From contig JAAEMV010000078.1 in assembly GCA_024225195.1 (NCBI GenBank), forward strand, positions 1 to 64,000: a stretch of DNA of 64,000 nt, in the 5' to 3' direction. Under the pieces are notes generated by a model. The model ran no database searches and was not told where the DNA came from. It saw only the letters and a program-made list of their open reading frames with translations. The stretch comes from Planctomycetaceae bacterium. GTDB lineage: Bacteria > Planctomycetota > Planctomycetia > Pirellulales > Pirellulaceae. A program made the translations under genes and the position numbers. Below, piece by piece: positions 29,938-38,655 of the stretch. How positions within the stretch are numbered: position 1 is the first letter of the stretch; each line of letters begins with the position of its first letter.

Positions 29938-31728
29938 TTAAAACCAGGGCTCTCCGCCGGATCGCTCAAGTTGTGACTCAACATGGGCGAGGTGGGTGGC
30001 GGTATATCTGTCACGAATCATCTGCCGCGTGTCGGCTTCGTTCATGAACCCATCGGAGTATCCAGGGCAAGCAATATCAATTGTGCCTCGGGCGGCGTGG
30101 ACAAAATGCCTAATCAAGTCGATTGGGTCTTCGTCTCCGACAGCACAGCGAACCGTGGTCGGTGTTAAACCTGAATCCTTCAGTGCTTCCTCATTCAATT
30201 CGGAATGCGTGGTCAGCGATGGGCAGCTCACGATGGTGTTGGATTGTCCGAGGCTAATCATGTGGCCGAAGGTAGGCGAGAGAGAGTCAAAGAATCTTTG
30301 GAAAGCGTCTCGTTCGATATCGCCCATATCAAAAGTGAATAAAGGTGCGGGTAGGCCGAGGTAAAGGTTTTCTTTTCTTAGGTTTGAATTGGCGTTGCCT
30401 TGAACACCGTTGCAGTTGACCTGAATGTCTGCATGGGAATTCAGGAAGTCCGCGAGAATTTGGGTGTTGATGCACTTTCTCAGCATGCGAACGGTTAGTG
30501 TTTTCATTCCTTGCATTACTTCGAATGCCGCATCAGCGTTAAGGAAGGCGCCTTTGATGTAGTAGACATTCCAGAACATTGTTTCGTCCCACGAACGACC
30601 GTCCATCGATTGGCCTTTGGGGATGAACATGTCGTTGTTTTTTCCAATCACGCAGCCGGCGATGACAGCGCCACATCCGCTCAGATCCTTGGTGTAGCTG
30701 TGAATGACAAAGTCAGGTCTTTCGTCTGGGTCCTTGCGATTCAGGGGGCGGTAGAGAAAGGGTGTGCCAACGGTTGCATCAAGAATGACTTTGAGCTCCT
30801 GTTGGTGGGCGATCTTTGAAATGCCAGCCACGTCAAGTACGTATCCCTGCGGGTTGCTGGGGGATTCAAGGTAGATGTAAATCTTCCTGCCTTGAGAGAT
30901 TCGGTCGGCGTATTTTTCTTGGACGGACGCTAGGAAGGGGGCAAATTCTTCTGCGGTGTAGCCGTCGAAGGTCTCTACTGAAATTTCTAAATTGCCGTCC
31001 TTGGCGTACCAATCGTGGATCAGTTGGTAGGCCCCGCCATAAATGTTCCGGCTGGTGATGAGAATGTCATCGCGGCCAAGGAGATGGGCGAGGGCTGAAT
31101 CGATTGCCGCCATGCCGCTATTGAAGTTCCAGGCCATGTACTCCGGTGCGTAGTCCCCTGCTTCGAGATCGACGATGTGGTTGGCAAGGCAAACGCTTGT
31201 TGGGTTGAGAAGTCGCGAGTAGATCTCCAGCATGAGTTCTTTGCCACGGAAAGCGTCCTCAATCCACTCGGCACACGCATAAATGTAGGTGGCCGTGCGA
31301 GTGATCACGGGAGTCGCAGAGAAGAGAGCGGTGACGTTGTCGAAAACTGGATAGGGCCCCTTCGCTGCCATCGTTTCCGATTTGTACCCCAGCGATTGAT
31401 AGCTCTTTCGAAATGGATGCTGAAGCGTATCAAGAATTTTCGCAAGTTGGAATGAAAGGAATTTTTTCGCGTTGAAGCGTTGGATTCGATCGTTTTGATC
31501 CAACGAGTTCATCGATTCGAGGGTGAGTTGCCAGAGGTGCGAGATATCGCCTTGAGACTCGTACATTCGCTCAACGACTCGCGAAAGCGTCTGGCCGTAT
31601 TCGGTGTCGGGTTCGATGTGAAAATGTTTTAGCTGCTCTGCTGTTAGTTCGGCTGCTGTGGTCGCGCCGGATGTGTTCCGTTTTGGCGACAACGTTTTCA
31701 TTTGATTGGTTCTTGCGTCTGACGACAT
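29938..31728 (-). CDS. Cys/Met-metabolism-type PLP-dependent enzyme, large form
   Basis: MAWNFNSGMAAIDSALAHLL, YLESPSNPQGYVLDVAGISKIAHQ, DFVIHSYTKDLSG (PLP Lys). Confidence 0.85.
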   Translation of the reverse strand: MSSDARTNQMKTLSPKRNTSGATTAAELTAEQLKHFHIEPDTEYGQTLSRVVERMYESQGDISHLWQLTLESMNSLDQNDRIQRFNAKKFLSFQLAKILDTLQHPFRKSYQSLGYKSETMAAKGPYPVFDNVTALFSATPVITRTATYIYACAEWIEDAFRGKELMLEIYSRLLNPTSVCLANHIVDLEAGDYAPEYMAWNFNSGMAAIDSALAHLLGRDDILITSRNIYGGAYQLIHDWYAKDGNLEISVETFDGYTAEEFAPFLASVQEKYADRISQGRKIYIYLESPSNPQGYVLDVAGISKIAHQQELKVILDATVGTPFLYRPLNRKDPDERPDFVIHSYTKDLSGCGAVIAGCVIGKNNDMFIPKGQSMDGRSWDETMFWNVYYIKGAFLNADAAFEVMQGMKTLTVRMLRKCINTQILADFLNSHADIQVNCNGVQGNANSNLRKENLYLGLPAPLFTFDMGDIERDAFQRFFDSLSPTFGHMISLGQSNTIVSCPSLTTHSELNEEALKDSGLTPTTVRCAVGDEDPIDLIRHFVHAARGTIDIACPGYSDGFMNEADTRQMIRDRYTATHLAHVESQLERSGGEPWF

Positions 31729-31897
31729 AGATTTCTCCAGAAAGCTGAGGTGAATTCTCAGGGGTAAATGTCCAGAGCTCTGTGTTGCAACAGCAAGTCG
31801 TGGATCTTACAGCGGTACTACAGGCATTGGACTGGCAAAGAATGTTCCGGGCAACCCGAGTGCATCTTTGGCTATCCAGAAACCCCTTTGTAAACTG

Positions 31898-32923
31898 TTA
31901 TCCAGTCGCTTTGTTCACATAATGAAGTTGTTCTGGGAATAAGGGGGCGATTGCAGAAGGTGGAAGCTGCGTCGTTTCGTCAATTTTTGCGCCGACTTCG
32001 ATTCCTTGTTGGTGTGAAACGAACGAAGCGCCAATTAACGAGGTGCCTGTAAAATCAGCGCCCCTCAAATCCGCTCCCGAAAAATCCGCGCCTTCCAAAT
32101 CGGCGTCCGCAAAAAGAGCATTGAAAAGGTTCGCATTGTGGAAATGGGCGTTTGAAAGATTCGCGTTCGTGAAATCCGCTCCCGAGAGGTCTGTTCCCGA
32201 GAAGTTGGCGTCTCTCAGCGAGGCGCTGTGTGCATTAAGACCTGCCAAGTTGCGTTGAGATGCGTCGATGCTGCGGAGTTCACGATTGGAGAAGTCTCGT
32301 GTTTCAATCAGTCGTAATGAGGTCCGTCGGTCAATCGTGGGCGCCATGTAACGCTGTTCTTTCCAGGGGTCGGCCTGGTTGTGATAACCAGATTCGGCTT
32401 CCCAGAATCCAAGACGGTCTGCGGTCAGTAGTTCAATCTGTTCCAGCCATTTCACGCTTTTGTAGAAGTATCTTGATTCAACAATGTTTCGAATGGGGCC
32501 GCCGTGAGTCGTGGTGATCGGTTCTCCGTTTACTTCGGTCGCAATCAAAGTGTTAAGGTTGATTGCAGTGTCGAGGTTCAGGGAAGTAGCGTGGTTTCGT
32601 TTTGACCTCGCGAGGAATGAAACGAATTTGGCCTCCGGTTTGATGCCCGCTTTAGCAAGTAAATCTTTGAGGAGGACTCCCGAAAAAGTCACATCCAGCA
32701 TTGACCATCGGGTGACGCAATGAATGTCCATTGTGCGTGTGGTCTGAGGGAGTGATCGTAATTCCTCGAGACTTAATGTGACGGGGTTATCGACTTCCCC
32801 TTTGATTCTGAGCGACCACGGCGTGTCGGTTTCCGTTGGTAGGCGTTCGCCAATAATCGGCCATTTTCCCGGCGCAACCAATTGCTGGCCGGGCGGGATT
32901 CTGTTCTCTCGGGGTGTCGTCAT
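31898..32923 (-). CDS. Sulfite-oxidase-type molybdopterin oxidoreductase fused to C-terminal pentapeptide repeats
   Basis: WSLRIKGEVDNPVTLSLEELRSLPQTTRTMDIHCVTRWS (Mo-ligand Cys), THGGPIRNIVESRYFYKSVKWLEQIEL; then ADFTNANLSNAHFHNANLFNALFADADLEGADFSGADLRGADF. Confidence 0.9.
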   Translation of the reverse strand: MTTPRENRIPPGQQLVAPGKWPIIGERLPTETDTPWSLRIKGEVDNPVTLSLEELRSLPQTTRTMDIHCVTRWSMLDVTFSGVLLKDLLAKAGIKPEAKFVSFLARSKRNHATSLNLDTAINLNTLIATEVNGEPITTTHGGPIRNIVESRYFYKSVKWLEQIELLTADRLGFWEAESGYHNQADPWKEQRYMAPTIDRRTSLRLIETRDFSNRELRSIDASQRNLAGLNAHSASLRDANFSGTDLSGADFTNANLSNAHFHNANLFNALFADADLEGADFSGADLRGADFTGTSLIGASFVSHQQGIEVGAKIDETTQLPPSAIAPLFPEQLHYVNKATG

Positions 32924-33020
32924 GGGCTTGTTTGTTTCCGTGATTTTCAAAATATTTTGCTTGGCGTGTTGTTCACACAAAGTAAAGTCTGTGATTTTTT
33001 CTTCGTGCTGTGTCGGTTGA

Positions 33021-33051
33021 TTTGTGCCAGATTAAATTTGTGCCAGATTAA
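33021..33051. repeat. 15-bp direct repeat TTTGTGCCAGATTAA x2, 16-bp period
   Basis: tttgtgccagattaaatttgtgccagattaa read directly. Confidence 0.9.
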
Positions 33052-33119
33052 TTGAGGCTCGGTGCTGGTTGAGCGTGCGCAACGTTTGATGAGTGAGCGA
33101 ATGGGTTTGTTGAATGCAA

Positions 33120-33152
33120 TGAGCCACTGGCGAGAAGTCCCGCAGTGGCTCA
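33120..33152 (-). terminator. Hairpin downstream of the DUF4912 gene, possible terminator
   Basis: TGAGCCACTG ... CAGTGGCTCA; no clear adjacent T-run. Confidence 0.4.
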
Positions 33153-33192
33153 GAGTGTTGGGTGAATAGGTCGCTAGGCAAGGCCTAGGTTT

Positions 33193-34317
33193 TTAGGTCT
33201 TGTCGTCGTTGGTTATCGGTTCCATGACTTTTGTATTTCTCTCGACCGCGAGAACGGTCGTTCGCTGGTGCGTACCGTCGCGGCTAGAGGCGACGACTGG
33301 AAGGACCTGTCTGCGATCGGGGAGTTCTAGGCGAAGGGCGAAAGAACCGTCTGGTTGAAGTCGAATTGGTTCTCCGGCAACCGTCACTGTCGCTCTGGGG
33401 TCGGTCGCACCGTGCACAATCATGTGGGCGTCGACCTGGAAATTGAATCGCTGTCCATTGGCATTGACGCCTGACCCTAATCTTTCGAAGGCCGGGGCGT
33501 TCATGGGTTGGAGGGCTTTCTCTTCAAACACCTCCTGTAGATCTGCTGAGACTGTTCTCGGGTCATGCCCGCCGCTTAAGGCGTAGTACTTTTCAACATC
33601 GTTGGTGATATCGGTCCAGTGTTCGCCTTCGGGTGAGCTTCCCGGAGGGGGGCACACTTGGTTGCTTTTCGAAATCAGGTGAAATTTTTCACCCGGTGCG
33701 GTGTAGCCGATTGCGATGCGGTAGTTTTTGCAGGGTTCGGTAATGTTGACATACCAATTGTTAACACCGCTGTGTATTTCAATTTCTTGGACAACTTTTT
33801 CAACAGAGTTGGTGTTTCCGTCGCTGGTGATTTCCAGCAACCTGAGAACGGGTTTGGCGTTGTGCCAGAGTCCAGTCATTGCCACTTTGGCTCGCTGGAC
33901 AGTTGCTCGGGTAACTTCCCAGTACGCCTGCAGCCAGAATGAGTCGCGGACGATCAGAATGACGCGGTCCTTCTCTGGTGGAGTGTTGCGTCGAGCCATT
34001 CCAACTGCGGAAGACAGGTTTTTTAGGTTTTCCTGCTTTTCGCGTTCGGTTCGAATCTTCTTTGCGATTGCCGAATCGGATTGTTTGGGTTTTTTACTTG
34101 CTGCGGTCGACTTGGTCGCCCTAGTCGGCTTGGCGGTGGCCTTTGTCTTTTTCCGAGTCGCCCCGGACTTAGCCTTAGCTTTCTGCTTTGCGACTTTCAA
34201 AAGAGCCTTGACCAACTCGTCCTTTCTCATGGAATGCCAGCCGGCAACGCCCTTTTCCTTGGCCATTTGGGCGAGTTCTTTGGATTTTTGAGACTCTAGG
34301 TTCGCTGCAGTAATCAA
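33193..34317 (-). CDS. DUF4912-domain protein with N-terminal Rho_N-like SAP domain
   Basis: SKELAQMAKEKGVAGWHSMRKDELVKALLKVA plus DRVILIVRDSFWLQAYWEVTRATVQRA; probable TTG start with GGAG upstream. Confidence 0.8.
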   Translation of the reverse strand: MITAANLESQKSKELAQMAKEKGVAGWHSMRKDELVKALLKVAKQKAKAKSGATRKKTKATAKPTRATKSTAASKKPKQSDSAIAKKIRTEREKQENLKNLSSAVGMARRNTPPEKDRVILIVRDSFWLQAYWEVTRATVQRAKVAMTGLWHNAKPVLRLLEITSDGNTNSVEKVVQEIEIHSGVNNWYVNITEPCKNYRIAIGYTAPGEKFHLISKSNQVCPPPGSSPEGEHWTDITNDVEKYYALSGGHDPRTVSADLQEVFEEKALQPMNAPAFERLGSGVNANGQRFNFQVDAHMIVHGATDPRATVTVAGEPIRLQPDGSFALRLELPDRRQVLPVVASSRDGTHQRTTVLAVERNTKVMEPITNDDKT

Positions 34318-34986
34318 GTTTCGTACTCCGCGACGCGACCCTAGGTGCGTCGAATTTGTGTATTGGAGATTGCCAATACATAGTTCCGGCTTTGCGGAGT
34401 CCAATCCGAAGAAGGAAGTAAATTGGTAATCGACCGTATCCCTTGCGGTCGCCGGCCCGCGTCGAGCAATTCAAGTTGAAAAGTCCGCGGATCCTCGGCG
34501 TTGGAGCGGTGTTTTAAAACTGGGGAAGGAAAGGCTACCGCGATTAACGCTGAAGTCTTGGAATCTGCCCGTCGTCTAGAAACGTTCACATCGCCTTTGT
34601 GAAGTTTAGTTGAAAAATGACCAAAAAGCAAACGTTTTGGCGTTCCTTCGGTCGCTTTCGTTGCTTTTGGGGTTAGCCTAAGTGGTTTAATCGTAAGAGC
34701 TTACGCTTTTGGCACAGGTGTGATTCAGATTTCTGAATGAGTATTCACGGTGAGGTAAATTACTTTCGCAAATTTTCACGGCGAATGTATTTCCGTAAGT
34801 GCCTGTTTGGTAGTGGTTTGTGGCGACATTGTGAAAACTTTCTCAATCTTTCAGAGTGCGGGCTTGTGGGGTGAGATACCAGTGATTACATTACCTCAAA
34901 AGGGTTTTTCACTCGGAAAAAACCACCAATCTTACAGTCGTGGCAGGTCAAAAACGTTGGTTAATACGGTTGATGACCGATCTCCC

Positions 34987-35226
34987 ATGGCGAAGTCTTT
35001 CTCTAAGGCTTCGGAGGTAACGTCCATCAGTATCATGATGATCGTTCCAGGTTTGGTGGGTTATTGGATTGACCAAAAGGTTGGTTCGGTTTTGGTGTTT
35101 ACCCTTTTGGGATTGGCGTTGGGGATGGGAGTCGCCGTCAGGCAACTTATGCATCTGGTGTCGAACCCTATTGACGCCGGGCGAGTCTCGAAAGTTGACT
35201 CAGAAGAAGAATCTCAACAGGGCTAG
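34987..35226 (+). CDS. AtpZ/AtpI-like ATP synthase accessory protein
   Basis: Two TM hairpin MMIVPGLVGYWIDQKVGSVLVFTLLGLALGMGVAVRQLMHLV; first gene of the atp operon. Confidence 0.75.
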   Translation: MAKSFSKASEVTSISIMMIVPGLVGYWIDQKVGSVLVFTLLGLALGMGVAVRQLMHLVSNPIDAGRVSKVDSEEESQQG

Positions 35227-35234
35227 GGGCCATT

Positions 35235-35639
35235 ATGTTTCAGCAGTTGGCCTTGCAGTCGATATTTGTCCGGTTGATTTTTCTGACGGTTGTCGAGTTG
35301 CTGGCGGGCGTTGTGGCGATCTCGGTTTGTTGGTTTTTGGAAATCAACGTTTTCACGGGGTTTTTGGCGCTCGGTGTTTGTCTCGTTTCGACGCTTGCGG
35401 CTCATGTTGCAAGTGAGTATCCGAGGGGACACGAGTTGTTAATGGCTCGCATGGCAATGCAGATGGCCATTCGGGTGAGTATTCCCGGGCTGGTTGCGGT
35501 TTGGGGAATTTATTTGAAGGATCCGCCGCTCGATTTGAGTTTGGTTTTTTATATAATTTTCTTTTATTTCGTGGGTATGATCGCGGACGTTCAGGTTGCT
35601 TTAAAGAAACTTGGTCCAGATGGTGCTAGCGAAGATTAG
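35235..35639 (+). CDS. ATP synthase I-like membrane protein
   Basis: Four-TM small protein directly upstream of atpB. Confidence 0.65.
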   Translation: MFQQLALQSIFVRLIFLTVVELLAGVVAISVCWFLEINVFTGFLALGVCLVSTLAAHVASEYPRGHELLMARMAMQMAIRVSIPGLVAVWGIYLKDPPLDLSLVFYIIFFYFVGMIADVQVALKKLGPDGASED

Positions 35640-35700
35640 ATTTCTGGATAAACTAATTCGGCGCAAGTCAAAGTAGAAATTAATAGGCAGTTGCTGCTCG

Positions 35701-36891
35701 ATGAAAAATAACAGCTTACGCTCGAACGTTGCTCCTCAGGATGACGAACAACAAACGTCTCCAGAGTCGCATGGGCATGACGATAGTGACGCAGGCCACG
35801 CTGATGGCGGTCACGATAAAGACGGGCATGATCACGACGAAGACGGGCACGACCACGACGAAGATGGTCACGATCACGACGAAGATGGTCATGGTCACGA
35901 CGAAGATGGTCACGGTCATGGTGGCGATATGGCGACTACGGACCAGTGGAATGACGGCGTAGACCTCGCGATGGGGTATTATTTGAGCCCAGACAGTCTC
36001 ATTGGTCACGTTCAGGACTCGGATCACTTTGAGTTGCCGGCCTTTCCGCCTTGGGGCGAGGGTATGTCAAAGGGCAAGTTGTCCATCCCGCAGCTTTCCC
36101 CGTACACCGACGGCAGTCCGATGATGGGTGAAAATGGTTCTGTTTGGGCTTATCAGAAAAATGATTTTGTTGGTCCTGTCACTTTCCAACCGACCAAGTT
36201 CGTTGTGTTGGAGTTGATCGGGGCGTTGATCGTAGCGGCAATCTTTATTCCTTACGCGAAGCGAATCAAAAGCGGGAATCGGCCGGTTGGTCGTTTCTGG
36301 AATGTGATTGACGTCATGGTTTGTTACATTAGGGATGAGGTTGCTGTTCCAGGGATTGGTTCTGCGGACGCCAAGCGGTTTTTGCCTTTTATTTGGACGA
36401 TTTTCTTCTTTGTGCTTACCTTGAATCTTTTGGGGATGGTGCCAGGATTGGGGGCGGCGACTGGTTCAATATCAGTGACGGCGGCTCTGGCCATTTCGGT
36501 GTTCTTCGTTGTGATGGCGACCGGCATTAAGAAGATGGGGTTTGCGGGATTTGTAAAAGCTCAGGCACCCCACCTCGACATCAACCCAGTTGTGAAGATA
36601 ATCCTCGTTCCGATGATTTGGGGTATCGAGGTTTTTGGCTTGTTTATCAAGCACGCTGTCTTGGCGGTTCGATTGTTTGCGAACATGTTTGCCGGCCACT
36701 TGGTAGTCGGCGTTTTTGTCGCCTTTATTGGCGTGACGTGGCACACCCAGTTGATTTGGGGTGTAGGTCCGGCGGTAATCATCGCCACGATTGCAGTCAA
36801 CGTCCTCGAATTGTTGGTGGCTTTCATTCAGGCTTACGTGTTTGCGTTTTTGACTTCGTTGTTTATCGGTGCGGCAATTCATCCTCACTGA
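35701..36891 (+). CDS. atpB: F-type ATP synthase subunit a with His/Asp-rich N-terminal extension
   Basis: AVLAVRLFANMFAGHLVVGVF (essential Arg helix), ELLVAFIQAYVFAFLTSLFIGAAI. Confidence 0.96.
   Translation: MKNNSLRSNVAPQDDEQQTSPESHGHDDSDAGHADGGHDKDGHDHDEDGHDHDEDGHDHDEDGHGHDEDGHGHGGDMATTDQWNDGVDLAMGYYLSPDSLIGHVQDSDHFELPAFPPWGEGMSKGKLSIPQLSPYTDGSPMMGENGSVWAYQKNDFVGPVTFQPTKFVVLELIGALIVAAIFIPYAKRIKSGNRPVGRFWNVIDVMVCYIRDEVAVPGIGSADAKRFLPFIWTIFFFVLTLNLLGMVPGLGAATGSISVTAALAISVFFVVMATGIKKMGFAGFVKAQAPHLDINPVVKIILVPMIWGIEVFGLFIKHAVLAVRLFANMFAGHLVVGVFVAFIGVTWHTQLIWGVGPAVIIATIAVNVLELLVAFIQAYVFAFLTSLFIGAAIHPH
35821..35925 (+). repeat. Five tandem 21-bp units encoding DGH[D/G]H[D/G][E/G]
   Basis: gacgggcatgatcacgacgaa / gacgggcacgaccacgacgaa / gatggtcacgatcacgacgaa / gatggtcatggtcacgacgaa / gatggtcacggtcatggtggc. 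Confidence 0.95.
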
Positions 36892-36942
36892 TTTGAATAT
36901 TTTAGAAAATTTTGTTGCTCTTTGAATTTGGAGAACTTTTGA

Positions 36943-37257
36943 ATGTATAGGTTTTTGTTTGCGTTAGTGTTCGTTATGGGGGGTTTCCTCTTCTGTTCGC
37001 CAACTTTCGCACAAGAAGGTGGTTTTGCTGGCGATTTGTTGTTGGGCCAAGGCGTTGAATGGAAGTTCAAGGCCATTGGTGCTGGACTGGCCGTAATTGG
37101 TGCCGCTCTTGGAATTGGAAAAATCGGTGGTGCGGCTTGTGAAAGCATCGCACGACAGCCTGAGATGGCATCAAGCGTTCAGAGCGCTGGTATTATCTTT
37201 GCTGCTCTTATTGAAGGTGCTGCTTTTGCTGCCATCCTTCTTTGTCTTGTATTCTAA
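36943..37257 (+). CDS. atpE: F-type ATP synthase subunit c with N-terminal signal-like segment
   Basis: GAGLAVIGAALGIGKIGGAACESIARQPE ... FAALIEGAAFAAILLCLVF. Confidence 0.95.
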   Translation: MYRFLFALVFVMGGFLFCSPTFAQEGGFAGDLLLGQGVEWKFKAIGAGLAVIGAALGIGKIGGAACESIARQPEMASSVQSAGIIFAALIEGAAFAAILLCLVF

Positions 37258-37270
37258 ATCTTGGGTATTG

Positions 37271-37299
37271 GCTCAAAAGCCTGTTGTGTGTTTTTGAGC
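37271..37299 (+). other. Intergenic hairpin between atpE and atpF
   Basis: GCTCAAAA ... TTTTGAGC inverted repeat. Confidence 0.5.
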
Positions 37300-37344
37300 A
37301 GACCTGAGGTAGTTGTTCAGTTTGATTTTCTTACTTGGTGAAGA

Positions 37345-37890
37345 GTGATGATGTTGAACCAAAGTCTAGCAGGCTTGATTGCTTCTGGGGCGGCCAGCCC
37401 TCCCTTGGAGCTTAGAGTCGATACGCTAATTTTCTCTCTCTTAATCCTTGCCGGGCTTTTGGCAGTGCTGTTCAAGTTTGCTTGGACGCCTATTGTCGAG
37501 GGTTTGGACGCGCGTGAAAAGCGGATGGTGGATGACATCGAAGCCGCCCGGATCGCAAAAGAGCAGGCGGAGGCACAGCTCACCGCCTATCAAGAAAAGA
37601 TGGCTGGTGCAGACGGAGAGGCGTCGGCTTTAATTGCCGAGGCGAAATCAACAGCAAACGACGCGAAAGAGAAGATCATGGCGGAGGCGGCAGCCGAAGC
37701 TCAGAAAACTCGAGAGCGTGCGTTGGCTGAGATTGAAGCGGCGAAAACCGCTGCAGTTCGGGATTTGGCGGAATCGAGTGTGGACTCGGCCGTCAGTCTG
37801 GCTGGCAGTATCGTAGGGCGATCGCTCGACAAATCGGATCATTCCGCTTTGATTGAGAAGTCTCTCGAGCAGTTCACCACCGGGGCATAG
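37345..37890 (+). CDS. atpF: F-type ATP synthase subunit b
   Basis: Single N-terminal TM then long Ala/Glu/Lys-rich coiled coil; KFAWTPIVEGLDAREKRMVDDIEAAR. Confidence 0.94.
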   Translation: MMMLNQSLAGLIASGAASPPLELRVDTLIFSLLILAGLLAVLFKFAWTPIVEGLDAREKRMVDDIEAARIAKEQAEAQLTAYQEKMAGADGEASALIAEAKSTANDAKEKIMAEAAAEAQKTRERALAEIEAAKTAAVRDLAESSVDSAVSLAGSIVGRSLDKSDHSALIEKSLEQFTTGA

Positions 37891-37934
37891 TTGCCGTTTA
37901 GATCAATCAACGACTGATTAGGTAGTCACTTTCG

Positions 37935-38555
37935 ATGGTAGAAGCGAAACAACCGACGGTTTTCGATAGCGACCAACAGCAGTTGGGCGACGTGTATGCT
38001 CGGGCGCTCTTGGCGTTCGCAGCAGATGCTGGGAATGTTGACCAACTGGTCGATGAGCTTGGTGAAGTCGTCGAAGCGATAAACGGTGTTGCAGGGTTGC
38101 GGGATGCCTTAGAGTCTCCGAGGGTCGGAGTGGAATCTAAAGTGGATCTGCTCGATAAGGCATTTGCCGGAAAAGTCGAAAAAGGCTTGCTGCACTTCCT
38201 CAAGGTTGTGGGTAACAAAGGTCGTTTTGACTGTCTCGGTGCAATTGCTTCGTCAGCGAAAACTTTGCGTGATGAGATGTCGGGTCGTGTTCAAGCGGTT
38301 GTGACATCGGCGTCTCCAATGGACAGTGAGGTGGTCGGGCGAATCACGGACCAGTTGTCCAAGACACTTGGTAAAGATGTCAGCCTTCAGGTTTTAGTCG
38401 ATCCTGAAATACTTGGCGGAATTGTAGTGCGGGTGGGTGATACGGTTTATGACGGAAGTGTTGTAAACCAGTTGTCTCAGGTTCGGGCGCGAGCGGTTAA
38501 GCGTGCTTCGGATGCCATTCGTGAAAAATTGGATCGCTTCACGACGTCAGAATAA
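37935..38555 (+). CDS. atpH: F-type ATP synthase subunit delta
   Basis: VYARALLAFAADAG ... VDPEILGGIVVRVGDTVYDGSVVNQLSQVR. Confidence 0.94.
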   Translation: MVEAKQPTVFDSDQQQLGDVYARALLAFAADAGNVDQLVDELGEVVEAINGVAGLRDALESPRVGVESKVDLLDKAFAGKVEKGLLHFLKVVGNKGRFDCLGAIASSAKTLRDEMSGRVQAVVTSASPMDSEVVGRITDQLSKTLGKDVSLQVLVDPEILGGIVVRVGDTVYDGSVVNQLSQVRARAVKRASDAIREKLDRFTTSE

Positions 38556-38655
38556 TGACTGAGTAGATCCTGAGGCTTTAAAAAATAAAACAAACTTCAA
38601 TTGGTTGAAGCAAGGATGGCCGAGAGGTTGTCTTTTAAAAATAACGAGGAAATCA

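Noticed and set aside
34807-34986. N-terminal extension of the first atp operon ORF (MVVVCGDIVKTFSIF...)
   Set aside because: Probably a 5' leader; the conserved AtpZ/AtpI-like part begins after the ATG at 34987.
35716-36027. Low-complexity ORFs on both strands over the AtpB His-rich tract (TMTIFVVIVTIFVV / TGMITTKTGTTTTKM)
   Set aside because: Out-of-frame translations of the tandem repeat inside atpB.
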